Position numbers and translations under genes: made by a program. Below are positions 11,150 through 18,968 of a stretch of 64,000 nt of DNA, in pieces. How positions within the stretch are numbered: the first letter of the stretch is position 1; each line of letters begins with the position of its first letter. Under the pieces are notes generated by a model. That model saw only the letters and a list, made by a program, of their open reading frames with translations, was not told where the DNA came from and ran no database searches. Source of the DNA: CAVOOW01 sp963697675 (GTDB lineage Bacteria; Actinomycetota; Actinomycetes; JACCUZ01); assembly GCA_963697675.1 (NCBI GenBank), contig CAVOOW010000006.1:930001-994000 (forward strand), given 5' to 3'.

Positions 11150-11904
11150 GCCGATGACGCGACCCGGTCAGTGGTCTTGACGAGCTTGGCCGCCTTCGCG
11201 GCATCGATCTCGCCCTCGCCGTAGGACGGGCACAGGGCGGCGACAGGACACGCACCGCAGGCAGGGCGGCGCGCGTGGCAGACCCGCCGACCGTGCCAGA
11301 TCAGCCGATGGCTCAGCATCGTCCACTCACTGCGCGGGAACAGCGCGCCCACCTCCGCCTCGACCTTTTCGGGGTCGGTCTCGGTGGTCCAGCCGAATCG
11401 GCGCGCCAGGCGTCCGAAGTGCGTGTCGACGGTGATTCCCGGCTTGCCGAAAGCATTGCCGAGCACCACGTTCGCCGTCTTGCGACCCACACCGGGCAGC
11501 GTGACGAGATCCTTCAGCCGGGCGGGGACCTCACCGTGGTAGCGCTCGACGAGGGCCTGACCGAGGCCGATGAGCGAGTTGGTCTTCGCCCGGAAGAAGC
11601 CCGTGGACTGGATCAACGTCTCCATTTCGCTGCGGTCGGCGCCGGCGTAGTCCGCGGCGCTGCGGTAGGTCGCGAACAGCTTCGGGGTCACCAGGTTGAC
11701 GCGGGCGTCGGTGGTCTGCGCGGACAGAATCGTTGCGACGACAAGCTCTAGCGGCGTCGTGAAGTCGAGCTCGCAGTGGGCGTCGGGGTAGGTGTCGGCG
11801 AGGATCCGGTTGATCCGCCGGGCCCGCCTGGTGAGGGCAAGTGGGGACTCGGAATCGGGGACACCCACGCGCCTGGAGGTGGGTGTGGAGACGGGCGCAG
11901 GCAC
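11146..11904 (-). CDS. nth: Endonuclease III (DNA glycosylase/AP lyase)
   Basis: Base-excision-repair glycosylase of about 252 aa. The helix-hairpin-helix LPGVGRKTANVVL carries the catalytic lysine, followed by the catalytic aspartate in ITVDTHFGRLARR. The C-terminal cysteines have C-X6-C-X2-C-X5-C spacing and bind a 4Fe-4S cluster. The frame is open to 12003. I prefer the GTG at 11904 because a TAGGCT -10 hexamer ends 7 nt upstream, and because the extra N-terminal sequence has no family counterpart. First gene of the four-gene operon ending in marP. Confidence 0.9.
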   Translation of the reverse strand: MPAPVSTPTSRRVGVPDSESPLALTRRARRINRILADTYPDAHCELDFTTPLELVVATILSAQTTDARVNLVTPKLFATYRSAADYAGADRSEMETLIQSTGFFRAKTNSLIGLGQALVERYHGEVPARLKDLVTLPGVGRKTANVVLGNAFGKPGITVDTHFGRLARRFGWTTETDPEKVEAEVGALFPRSEWTMLSHRLIWHGRRVCHARRPACGACPVAALCPSYGEGEIDAAKAAKLVKTTDRVASSA

Positions 11905-11910
11905 GGTAGC

Positions 11911-11916
11911 CAGCCT
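11911..11916 (-). promoter_or_regulatory. Putative -10 element of the nth-marP operon
   Basis: On the minus strand TAGGCT is followed by 6-7 nt and then the GTG proposed as the nth start, a leaderless geometry. No convincing -35 was found. This also argues for the shorter nth protein. Confidence 0.3.
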
Positions 11917-12041
11917 ACGGTCCCCGTGCGGTCGCCGACCGTACGGGTGACGAACGCTCAAGGGCAGGAGTGAGGCCGACGAAGTCTGGGTAGACCAGCC
12001 CATAAGGTTCCGTCAGCGGGGACCGTGGAAACAGGTGGACA

Positions 12042-12572
12042 GTGATCAGCACGAAGTCACGAGGCGGACCCGTCGAGGGGCGTCGCCCCCATCGTGGGCG
12101 GCCGGAGCCCAAGTACGCCCCCGAGTTGGCCCACCTCGCCCTTGACGCACTGCGCGACTATCGACAGGAGCTCGTCGCCGAGGAGACCCGCGTGTCCTAC
12201 TGGCGCCGGATCCTGCAGGCGCGCCTCGACCAGGTCATCGGTTCGGACGACCACCAGGCGCTGAGCCGGCTGCGTGGCGTGCTGGACGACCACGGGCAGT
12301 CGAGCCGGCGCCTGGCCATGCTGCCCGTCGTCACTCCCGAGGACGCCGCGCCGCTCCCCAACCTGGCCGTGCTCTGGGAGACGACGCCGGGCACCGAGAC
12401 CGACCACGACTTGCTGATCTCCCGGCTCACCGACGCCGAGAAGGAGCTGTCGACCTACCGGCGCTCGCTGCACGAGCGCCTCGACGCAGCCACCGGCGAA
12501 CTGATTTCCCGCTACCGCGACCAGCCGGCCCTCGCGCTGAAGGCTCTGCCGCTGCGCCAGCGCTCCGCCTGA
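12042..12572 (+). CDS. rsiG: RsiG-type c-di-GMP-binding anti-sigma factor candidate
   Basis: 176-aa protein predicted to be an antiparallel helical pair. RsiG binds c-di-GMP through two copies of E-X3-S-X2-R-X3-Q-X3-D and then sequesters the sigma factor WhiG (known in Streptomyces). Copy one here is exact: Glu48, Ser52, Arg55, Gln59, Asp63. Copy two is Glu133, Ser137, Arg140, His144, Asp148, so Gln is replaced by His. The start is GTG with a weak AGGTGG upstream. It lies between nth and crp on the plus strand. No whiG-like sigma gene is in the window. The family call rests on the paired motif and spacing. Confidence 0.78.
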   Translation: MISTKSRGGPVEGRRPHRGRPEPKYAPELAHLALDALRDYRQELVAEETRVSYWRRILQARLDQVIGSDDHQALSRLRGVLDDHGQSSRRLAMLPVVTPEDAAPLPNLAVLWETTPGTETDHDLLISRLTDAEKELSTYRRSLHERLDAATGELISRYRDQPALALKALPLRQRSA

Positions 12573-12718
12573 CCGACCCGACGGCACGACTCCCGGTCCC
12601 GCAGCGGCCGCCGTGCGGCACACTGTCCATGCGACCGCGCGGGGGTGGCTCGCAGTCCTCCGGCACGGCCGGGTAGACGTGGTGGCGCACCACGCGGACA
12701 GACGAGAGGAGCACCGGC

Positions 12719-13402
12719 GTGGACCAGCAGGCCCAGGCACTTTTCCAGGCACCGCTGTTCGCCGCCCTCGATGCCGATGCGGCCGCCGCACTGCGGTCCT
12801 CGATGCACGAGATCAAGATCGACCGTGCCCAGACGCTCTTCGCGGAGGGCGACCCGGGTGACCGTCTCTACGTCATCACCGAAGGCAAGATCAAGCTCGG
12901 TCGCACGGCCCCCGACGGCCGGGAGAACCTCCTCGCGATCCTCGGCCAGGGCGAGATGTTCGGCGAGCTGTCGCTGTTCGACCCCGGCCCGCGCACGGCC
13001 GCCGCGACCGCAGTCACCGATGCGACGCTGTTCGCGCTCGGCCACGACGACCTTCAGCCCTGGCTGAGCGGCCGGCCCGAGGTGGCCGAGCAGCTGCTCG
13101 CCGCCCTCGCCCGCCGGCTGCGCCGCACGAACGAGGCGATGGCCGACCTCATCTTCAGCGACGTGCCCGGCCGGGTGGCCAAGCAGCTGCTCGACCTCGC
13201 TCGGCGCTTCGGCGTCGAGACCCCGGACGGCCTGCGGGTGGCCCACGACCTCACCCAGGAGGAGCTCGCCCAGCTGGTGGGCGCCTCCCGCGAGACGGTC
13301 AACAAGGCGCTGGCCGACTTCGCCAGCCGCGGGTTCCTGCGCCTCGAGGCCCGCGCCGTCGTGATCCTCGACCTCGAGCGCCTCACCCGCCGCGCGGCCT
13401 AA
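12719..13402 (+). CDS. crp: Crp/Fnr-family transcriptional regulator
   Basis: Cytosolic cyclic-nucleotide-responsive regulator of 227 aa, in the position of Rv3676 (Crp). It has an N-terminal cNMP-binding beta-roll (residues about 10-125, with GDRLYVITEGKIKLG and GEMFGELSLFD) and a C-terminal winged helix with recognition sequence LTQEELAQLVGASRETVNKAL (split by the turn). The GTG start has an AGAGGAG ribosome site. Adjacent genes nth and the metallo-hydrolase conserve the mycobacterial order. The ligand is presumed to be cAMP. Confidence 0.93.
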   Translation: MDQQAQALFQAPLFAALDADAAAALRSSMHEIKIDRAQTLFAEGDPGDRLYVITEGKIKLGRTAPDGRENLLAILGQGEMFGELSLFDPGPRTAAATAVTDATLFALGHDDLQPWLSGRPEVAEQLLAALARRLRRTNEAMADLIFSDVPGRVAKQLLDLARRFGVETPDGLRVAHDLTQEELAQLVGASRETVNKALADFASRGFLRLEARAVVILDLERLTRRAA

Positions 13403-13432
13403 CCCCCACCCACCGACCCACCCACCCCACAA

Positions 13433-13696
13433 CCTTCAAAGTCGATCATGCAGTTACCGACACCCCCAGGGTCGCCGCACGCTTAACCCCAGCACCTCCC
13501 GAATCGATCATGCAGCTACGTACAGCCGATCGAGGCTGCGCGCGACTCGATACCGCCCGGAATGTCCTGGGATGTCGGACGCAACGTGCCGTCTCGGTCC
13601 GTCAAAGGGTTGTAGGCAACTGCATGATCGACTTCGAACACGCGGGAAAGGCCGTCACGCGTGTCGGTTTGTGCATGATCGACTTTGAAGGGGCGG
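13433..13696. repeat. Four copies of the TGCATGATCGA repeat between convergent genes
   Basis: The 322-bp gap between crp (+) and the metallo-hydrolase (-) holds four copies of a repeat with core TGCATGATCGACTTTGAAG. Two near crp are reversed (about 13433-13463 and 13499-13520). Two near the minus-strand gene are forward (about 13611-13638 and 13661-13696). The best copies also share GTGTCGGT about 3 nt before the core. Each copy therefore points the same way relative to the gene that ends beside it. No gene is visible in the gap. Confidence 0.8.
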
Positions 13697-13724
13697 GCGC
13701 GAAGGGGGCGCGTCAGGGGTGCTG

Positions 13725-14507
13725 TCAGGGGTGGGTCGACAGGTAGTCGAGCTGGGCCAGGACGGAGCGCTCCGCCGCGGGCCAGAGCGAGGGGTCGACG
13801 TCGACATAGACCCGGCGTACGACCTCGCGCGCGCTGCGGTCGCCGGCGGCCACCGCCGCGCGCACCTGCTCGAGGCGCTGCGCACGATGCGCGAGATAGG
13901 CCGTCGCCAGCACCGACGCGTCGGGGCGGACCGGACCGTGGCCGGGCAGGAGCAGCATCGGTCCCAGGTCGCGCAGCCGCGCCAAGGAGTCGAGATAGGG
14001 CGCCAGCCGACCGTCGGGGTGGGCGACCACCGTGCTCCCCCGCCCCAGGATCGTGTCGCCGGTGAGCAGCCCGGGCTGATCGGCTTCGACCACGAAGCTC
14101 ACCGAGTCAGCCGTGTGGCCGGGTGTCGCGACCGCCCGCAGCGTGAGGCCCCCGACGTCGGAGAACGTCTCGCGCCCGGTCAGCGGCGCGTGGTCGACGG
14201 TCAGCCGCCGCTCCACCGCGGCCATGGGCGCCCCCGTCATCTCATGGAACAGGTGGGCGCCCTCGGCGTGGTCGGGGTGGCCGTGGGTGAGCAGGATCAG
14301 CTGTACGGGGCCTGTCGCGGCCACGGCAGCCAGATGCGCCTCGTCGAGCGGCCCCGGGTCGACCACGACCGCACCGGCCGCCCCGGCGGCGCGCAGCACG
14401 TAGGTGTTCGTGCCTTCCAGCGTCATCGGGCTCGGGTTGTCCGCCCGCACCAGGCTGCACCAGGCGGGCAGCGGCGCCGCGTCCCCAGCGCTCGCAAGCT
14501 CGCTCAC
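13725..14507 (-). CDS. Metallo-beta-lactamase-fold hydrolase
   Basis: 260-aa hydrolase with the zinc motif THGHPDHAEG (His75, His77, Asp79, His80) and later metal ligands in 'VATPGHTADSVSF' and 'LLLPGHGP'. It most resembles RNase Z/glyoxalase-II-like cytosolic hydrolases and sits in the position of Rv3677c. The substrate is unknown. Its ATG overlaps the stop of the upstream Nudix gene by 4 bp, so they form a two-gene operon. Confidence 0.88.
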   Translation of the reverse strand: MSELASAGDAAPLPAWCSLVRADNPSPMTLEGTNTYVLRAAGAAGAVVVDPGPLDEAHLAAVAATGPVQLILLTHGHPDHAEGAHLFHEMTGAPMAAVERRLTVDHAPLTGRETFSDVGGLTLRAVATPGHTADSVSFVVEADQPGLLTGDTILGRGSTVVAHPDGRLAPYLDSLARLRDLGPMLLLPGHGPVRPDASVLATAYLAHRAQRLEQVRAAVAAGDRSAREVVRRVYVDVDPSLWPAAERSVLAQLDYLSTHP

Positions 14508-15364
14508 GCGCGTACCCGCACGACAGACTCCATGCTCGCCGGGCCATCGGGCCCGTCCACCACCAGCCGCACCTCGTCGCCCTCAACCACCGCGCGCGGC
14601 ATCAGCGGCGTCACGGTCATGTTCGCGGCCAGCACCTCCTCGACGCTCCTGTAGGCCGCCAGCTCCTGCAACGCGACGATCGTCGGCGGCAGCATCGGCA
14701 TCGTGCCGGCCTCGAAACCACGTACCGCGCCAGACACGGGCATCCAGACCGCCTGGTCGGCCTCCCCGCTCACGTCGCGGGCGCGCTGACCCGTCGGCAC
14801 GGCCGCGACGAAGAAGCGCGTGTCGAAGCGGCGTGGCTCGAACTCGGGCGTGATCCAGTGCGCCCAGGGCCGCAGCAGGTCGCTGCGCAGCACCAGCCCG
14901 CGCCGCTCGAGCAGCTCGGCCAGGGACTCCGACCGGTCGAGCAGTGCCTGGCGGTCGGCCTCCCAGGGGGCACCGGTGGTGTCGGCGACGACGGCGTCAG
15001 CCGACGCGCCCGCGAGCAGCACTCCCGACTCCTCGAACGTCTCGCGTACGGCGGCGCACACGAGCGCCCGCGCCATGGTGGCGTCGCAGCCCAGCGATGC
15101 GCCCCACGCGGCCGCGCTGCGACCCGACCAGGCCGGCGAGTGCTCGGCGTCGCGGGCGTCCACCGATCCGCCGGGGAAGACGTGCTGGCCGGCGGCGAAG
15201 GCCATGGTCGCGACGCGCCGCAACAAGTAGACCTCGAGCCCTGGGTCGCGCCGCCCGTCGCGCAGCAGGACCACGGTCGCCGCATGCCGCGGCTCGACCA
15301 CATCGAGCCCGCCGTCTGCGAAGGCACGGGCCCGCGCGAGCAGGTCAGGAGAAAGGGCGGTCAT
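14504..15364 (-). CDS. Nudix hydrolase
   Basis: Nudix-fold protein of about 286 aa. The box is split by a long insertion: GQHVFPGGSVDARD is followed some 30 residues later by CAAVRETFEESGVLL. It therefore belongs to the larger Nudix19/acyl-CoA-like group rather than the classic MutT type. I favour the ATG at 15364 (MTALSPDLLARAR); another ATG lies at 15370 and the frame is open to 15415. A TACGAT -10 hexamer 7 nt upstream suggests leaderless initiation. Coupled to the metallo-hydrolase downstream. Confidence 0.82.
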   Translation of the reverse strand: MTALSPDLLARARAFADGGLDVVEPRHAATVVLLRDGRRDPGLEVYLLRRVATMAFAAGQHVFPGGSVDARDAEHSPAWSGRSAAAWGASLGCDATMARALVCAAVRETFEESGVLLAGASADAVVADTTGAPWEADRQALLDRSESLAELLERRGLVLRSDLLRPWAHWITPEFEPRRFDTRFFVAAVPTGQRARDVSGEADQAVWMPVSGAVRGFEAGTMPMLPPTIVALQELAAYRSVEEVLAANMTVTPLMPRAVVEGDEVRLVVDGPDGPASMESVVRVRA

Positions 15365-15371
15365 CTGCATG

Positions 15372-15377
15372 ATCGTA
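15372..15377 (-). promoter_or_regulatory. Putative -10 element of the Nudix/metallo-hydrolase pair
   Basis: The minus strand reads TACGAT, then 7 nt, then ATG at 15364, the leaderless geometry seen repeatedly in this window. No clear -35 found. Confidence 0.3.
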
Positions 15378-15556
15378 GGCACGCGGGGAACAGCATTCGT
15401 ATGGGCGACCGTCACCGGGGGCAGTTGCGATCGTTGACGCCACGAGGGACGGGTGGACCGATGAGGTGCCGATCGCGATCGTGAAGAACGAGCATCGAGT
15501 CCGATGATCGCGACCTACAGGCCACACGCCGGGACTTGCCAAGCCCGCTAACCTCC

Positions 15557-15580
15557 ATCAAATCGGATAAAACGGTTGAT
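15557..15580 (+). promoter_or_regulatory. Imperfect inverted repeat upstream of the MerR gene
   Basis: ATCAA-N14-TTGAT in an unusually AT-rich patch, directly before a strong AAAGGGAGGG ribosome site. It could be an autoregulatory operator of the MerR protein encoded next; MerR operators are imperfect dyads between promoter elements. Inference only. Confidence 0.3.
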
Positions 15581-15600
15581 AAAGGGAGGGTTGTCACCAC

Positions 15601-16272
15601 ATGTCGGACAGTCTCACCATCAACCAGCTTGCCGGAATGGTCGGCATGACCGCCCGCAACATCCGGGCCCACCAGTCGCGCGGTCTGGTCCACTCCCCCC
15701 GCATCGAGGGCCGCCTCGCCCGGTACGGCAGCGACCACGTCGCCCGGCTGGAGCTGATCGCGTCCCTGCAGCGGGAAGGCTTCACGCTCGCAGCGATCAA
15801 GCGACTCATCGACACCCCGGACAGCTACGCGGCAATCGTGGCCGACCGTCGTCGGCGCTTCCGCGACGAGACGTCCGACATCGTGACGACCGTGCCGTTG
15901 CCGGTCGAGCGGATCCAGGAGTTGCTGGACGAGCTGCCGGCGCTGCCCGAGGACCTGACCGAAACCGGTCTGTGCTGGATGCAGGACGGCGAGCTCGTCA
16001 CCCACACGATGCTGATGGGCATCGGCCGCACGCTCGCCGCACAGGGGGTGCCGCCGCGGCTGCTCGCCCAGCTCATGCTCGACGCTGCCTCCAGTGCCCG
16101 CATGCTCGGCGCCGCGTTCCGCGACCATTTCGAGTCGCAGGACGGCGACGACCGCCGCCGTGTCGACCTCGCGAAGGTCGCGGTCCAGCTCTCGGCGGCG
16201 GCGTTCGAGATCGCCTTCCTCGGCGTCGCCGGCCGGCCCGGCACGCCCGACCGCCCGGGCGCGGCCAACTAG
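15601..16272 (+). CDS. MerR-family transcriptional regulator
   Basis: 223-aa regulator. The N-terminal winged-helix (residues 1-70: LTINQLAGMVGMTARNIRAHQSRGLV, RYGSDHVARLELI) is clearly MerR; the dimerisation helix and a long all-helical C-terminal domain follow. No cysteine cluster for metal binding is evident, so the effector is probably an organic molecule. The ATG at 15601 has a strong GGGAGGG ribosome site. The neighbours on both sides are transcribed oppositely or convergently, so no target is obvious from context. Confidence 0.85.
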   Translation: MSDSLTINQLAGMVGMTARNIRAHQSRGLVHSPRIEGRLARYGSDHVARLELIASLQREGFTLAAIKRLIDTPDSYAAIVADRRRRFRDETSDIVTTVPLPVERIQELLDELPALPEDLTETGLCWMQDGELVTHTMLMGIGRTLAAQGVPPRLLAQLMLDAASSARMLGAAFRDHFESQDGDDRRRVDLAKVAVQLSAAAFEIAFLGVAGRPGTPDRPGAAN

Positions 16273-16295
16273 CCCGGTCGGGCGTCGAGGTCGAG

Positions 16296-16757
16296 CTAGT
16301 CGACCTCGACGACGAGCTCCACCTCTACCGGCGCGTCGAGCGGCAGCACCGCCACGCCGACGGCGCTGCGAGCGTGTATGCCCTTGTCGCCGAACACCTC
16401 GCCGAGCAGCTCGCTGGCGCCGTTGACGACACCGGGCTGGCCGGTGAAGTCCGGGGCGCTCGCCACGAAGCCCACCACCTTGACGATGCGCCGCACCCGG
16501 TCGAGGTCGCCGATCTCGGCCTTGACGGCGGCCAGCGCGTTGAGCGCGCACGTCGCGGCGAGCTGCTTGGCGTCCTCGGCCGACACCTCGGCGCCGACCT
16601 TGCCGGTGGCTGCGAGCGACCCGTCGACCATCGGCAGCTGTCCCGACGTGAACACGTAGGACCCGCTGCGCACTGCGGGCACGTATACGGCCACCGGTGC
16701 GGCTACGCCGGGCAGAGTGCGGCCCAGCTCGGCCAGCCGGGCCTCTACCTCGCTCAC
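16296..16757 (-). CDS. RidA/YjgF-family protein
   Basis: 153-aa member of the RidA (reactive imine deaminase/endoribonuclease L-PSP) superfamily. It corresponds to Rv3678c. Visible features are SGSYVFTSGQLPMVDG, a central NALAAVKAEIGDLDRV helix and the C-terminal VGVAVLPLDAPVEVELVVEV. The conserved arginine of canonical RidA is in the HARSAVGVA stretch. The GTG start at 16757 shares GTGA with the stop of a 52-aa gene upstream. The frame is open further, but that sequence overlaps the small gene. Confidence 0.87.
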   Translation of the reverse strand: MSEVEARLAELGRTLPGVAAPVAVYVPAVRSGSYVFTSGQLPMVDGSLAATGKVGAEVSAEDAKQLAATCALNALAAVKAEIGDLDRVRRIVKVVGFVASAPDFTGQPGVVNGASELLGEVFGDKGIHARSAVGVAVLPLDAPVEVELVVEVD

Positions 16758-16912
16758 GCGAGCGGTCGCTTCAGGTAGGCGACGACCTGATCCCCGCCGC
16801 CGGGGGCGGCGACGACCTGCACGAGCTCCCAGCCGTCCGAACCCCAGGTGTCGAGGATCTGTTTCGTCGCATGCACCAGCAGCGGCACCGTCGCGTACTC
16901 CCATTTCGTCAT
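16754..16912 (-). CDS. Small DUF4177-type protein (52 aa)
   Basis: 52-codon gene starting MTKWEYATVPLLVHATK and continuing through LDTWGSDGWELVQVV to AYLKRPLA. The WEYATV...GWELV pattern is typical of DUF4177-like small proteins, and an equivalent small gene (Rv3678A) sits here in M. tuberculosis. It overlaps the RidA start by 4 bp, so the two are coupled. A TAGAGT -10 hexamer lies 6 nt before its ATG, so the pair may be read from a leaderless transcript. Function unknown. Confidence 0.8.
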   Translation of the reverse strand: MTKWEYATVPLLVHATKQILDTWGSDGWELVQVVAAPGGGDQVVAYLKRPLA

Positions 16913-16918
16913 GCCCGG

Positions 16919-16924
16919 ACTCTA
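16919..16924 (-). promoter_or_regulatory. Putative -10 element of the DUF4177-ridA pair
   Basis: TAGAGT on the minus strand, 6 nt before ATG 16912; leaderless geometry, no ribosome site in between. Confidence 0.35.
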
Positions 16925-16959
16925 GTTGCGATGAAACGACCGGAGTAGCGAGCCCGGCG

Positions 16960-18141
16960 TCAGCCGTCGACTCGTACGACGACCGCGGTGCCCTGGCCGA
17001 CTCCGACGCACGCCGCGGCAACTCCGATCCCCCCGCCCCGGCGGCGCAGCTCGCGACACAGGTCGACGATGACCCGCGGAGCCGACGCACCCAACGGATG
17101 CCCGATCGCGATGGCCCCGCCGTGCACGTTGACCTTCGCGGGGTCGATGCGCCCGAGCGCTGACAGACCGTCGAGGGTGCTGAGAACCATCGCGGCGAAC
17201 GCCTCGTTGATCTCCCATACGTCGACGTCCTCGACCGTCATGCCGAGCCGGGTGAGCGCCTTTGCCACGGCGCCGACGGGAGCCACGGTGAACCGCTCCG
17301 GCGCGACGGCCACGGTCGCACTTGCCAGGATCTTGGCGAGCGGGGTGATGCCGAGCTCGCCGGCCCGCAGCGCGCTGCCGACCAGGCAGGCGATCGCCCC
17401 GTCGTTGAGCGGCGAGGAGTTGCCGGCGGTGACGGTGCCGTCGGCGGAGAACGCCGGAGCGAGCGAGGCCAGCTTGTCGAGCGACGTGTCCGCCCGGATC
17501 GACTCGTCGCGCGTGACGCCGGCCATGGTGAGCACGTAGTCGTCGTGCAGGCCCTTGTCCCAGGCTTCGGCGGCGAGCTCGTGGCTGCGCAGCGCCCACG
17601 CGTCCTGCTCCGTACGCCCGATGCCGAGCTCGGCCGCGACCTGCTCGGCGCACGCACCGAGCGACTGCGTCCACTGCGCGGGGAACTTCGGGTTGACCAG
17701 GCGCCAGCCCAGCGCGGTCGAGACCATCTCCATCGTCCGGGGCAGCGCCTCGTCGGGCTTGGGGACGACGTACGGCGCCCGGCTCATCCCCTCGACGCCA
17801 CCGGCGACCACGAGCTGCTGGTCGCCGACCCCGACCGCTCGAGCCGCCTGGACGATCGCCTCCGCACCGGAGGCGCAGAGCCGGTTGACCGTCGCGCCCG
17901 GAACGCTGACGGGCAGTCCGGCCAGCAGCGCCGCCATCCGGCCCACGTTGCGGTTCTCCTCGCCGGCACCGTTGGCGTTGCCGAGGAGCACGTCGTCGAC
18001 GGTCGCGGGATCGAGACCGGGATGGCGCGCGAGCAGCTCGGTGATCGGAGCGGCGGCGAGATCGTCGGTGCGTACGCCCGAGAGCCCGCCGCGGAACCGG
18101 CCGAACGGGGTGCGGACAGCGTCGAGCAGGTAGGCATCCAT
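16960..18141 (-). CDS. Acetyl-CoA acetyltransferase (thiolase)
   Basis: Thiolase of 393 aa, catalysing acetoacetyl-CoA or 3-ketoacyl-CoA cleavage/condensation in the cytosol. The nucleophile Cys89 (VNRLCASGAEA), the NEAFA-type motif (EINEAFAAM), the GGAIAIGHPLGAS histidine motif and the C-terminal CVGVGQG cysteine are all present. I use the ATG at 18141 (MDAYLLDAVRTPFG), the standard thiolase start; an ATG 13 codons upstream is less likely. It is divergent from the SDR gene. The direction (degradative or synthetic) cannot be told. Confidence 0.92.
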   Translation of the reverse strand: MDAYLLDAVRTPFGRFRGGLSGVRTDDLAAAPITELLARHPGLDPATVDDVLLGNANGAGEENRNVGRMAALLAGLPVSVPGATVNRLCASGAEAIVQAARAVGVGDQQLVVAGGVEGMSRAPYVVPKPDEALPRTMEMVSTALGWRLVNPKFPAQWTQSLGACAEQVAAELGIGRTEQDAWALRSHELAAEAWDKGLHDDYVLTMAGVTRDESIRADTSLDKLASLAPAFSADGTVTAGNSSPLNDGAIACLVGSALRAGELGITPLAKILASATVAVAPERFTVAPVGAVAKALTRLGMTVEDVDVWEINEAFAAMVLSTLDGLSALGRIDPAKVNVHGGAIAIGHPLGASAPRVIVDLCRELRRRGGGIGVAAACVGVGQGTAVVVRVDG

Positions 18142-18171
18142 AGGTAAGCCAGTTTGACCTTCGCGAAGCGG

Positions 18172-18951
18172 ATGTGCCACCGTCCGCCCGTGCCTGCCGA
18201 TCCGCCCATCGCCCTAGTCACCGGTGCCGGCCGCGGGATCGGACGTGCTGTTGCCGAGCGGCTGGCCGCGGAGGGCTATCGGGTCGCCCTCACTGCTCGC
18301 AGCGAGGACCAGCTGCGCGAGACGGCCGCCGCGCTCGCCGGCGAGAGCCTCGTGCTGCCCGGGGACATGCTCGAACCGACGGTGCCCGACCAGGTGATCG
18401 GCGAGGTCGAGCGCGCTTGGGGACCCGTCGACGTGCTCGTCGTCAACGCGGGCGCGGGCGAGTCGGCCCCGATCGCCAGGATGAGCGACGAGAGGTGGTC
18501 GCGGCAGCTCGAGCTGAACCTCACCGCACCGTTCCGCTGTATCCGACGCGTCGTGCCGCACATGGTCGAGAACGGCTGGGGTCGCATCGTCGTCGTCGCA
18601 TCGCTTGCCGCCAAGCGCGGCGAGCCCTACCTCGGCGCCTACGTGGCGTCGAAGCACGGGGTGCTCGGGCTGACGAGGTCAGTGGCCGCGGAGCTGGCCA
18701 AGACGGGCGTGACCGCCAACGCCGTCTGCCCTGCCTACGTCGATACCGCCATGACCGACGGCGCGGTCGCGATGATCGTGCGGACGACCGGTCGCAGCCA
18801 GGAGGAAGCCCGACGGGTGCTGGAGAACGTGCAGCCGAGCGGGCGCCTCATCACCGTCGTCGAGGTCGCCGAGGCGGTGTGGTTCTGCGTGGTCAACAGC
18901 GGCGTCAACGGGCAGGGCATCAACGTCGACGGCGGCGCCATCCAGGGCTGA
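18172..18951 (+). CDS. Short-chain dehydrogenase/reductase
   Basis: NAD(P)-dependent SDR of about 259 aa. The Rossmann motif TGAGRGIG, the NAG motif (VVNAGAGES), the catalytic YVASK and the C-terminal GQGINVDGGAIQG are clear. This places it with 3-oxoacyl-ACP/hydroxyacyl-CoA reductase-like classical SDRs. The start is uncertain: ATG 18172, GTG 18190 or TTG 18154 are all in frame and none has a good ribosome site. Lying divergently beside a thiolase, it may act on 3-hydroxyacyl-CoA, but this is inference. Confidence 0.85.
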   Translation: MCHRPPVPADPPIALVTGAGRGIGRAVAERLAAEGYRVALTARSEDQLRETAAALAGESLVLPGDMLEPTVPDQVIGEVERAWGPVDVLVVNAGAGESAPIARMSDERWSRQLELNLTAPFRCIRRVVPHMVENGWGRIVVVASLAAKRGEPYLGAYVASKHGVLGLTRSVAAELAKTGVTANAVCPAYVDTAMTDGAVAMIVRTTGRSQEEARRVLENVQPSGRLITVVEVAEAVWFCVVNSGVNGQGINVDGGAIQG

Positions 18952-18956
18952 CGGGC

Positions 18957-18962
18957 TAGCGT
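18957..18962 (+). promoter_or_regulatory. Putative -10 element (TAGCGT)
   Basis: TAGCGT followed by 6 nt and the GTG at 18969, a leaderless geometry. It lies just after the SDR stop at 18951. Confidence 0.3.
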
Positions 18963-18968
18963 CGCCGG

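Noticed and set aside
13403..13724. CRISPR array
   Set aside because: Repeat copies are few, irregularly spaced, in both orientations and without cas genes.
15363..15374. TGCATGATCG match at the Nudix gene start
   Set aside because: Lies in a start region, lacks the flanking GTCGG and TTTGAAG parts, and is explained by the -10/start codon overlap; not counted as a repeat copy.
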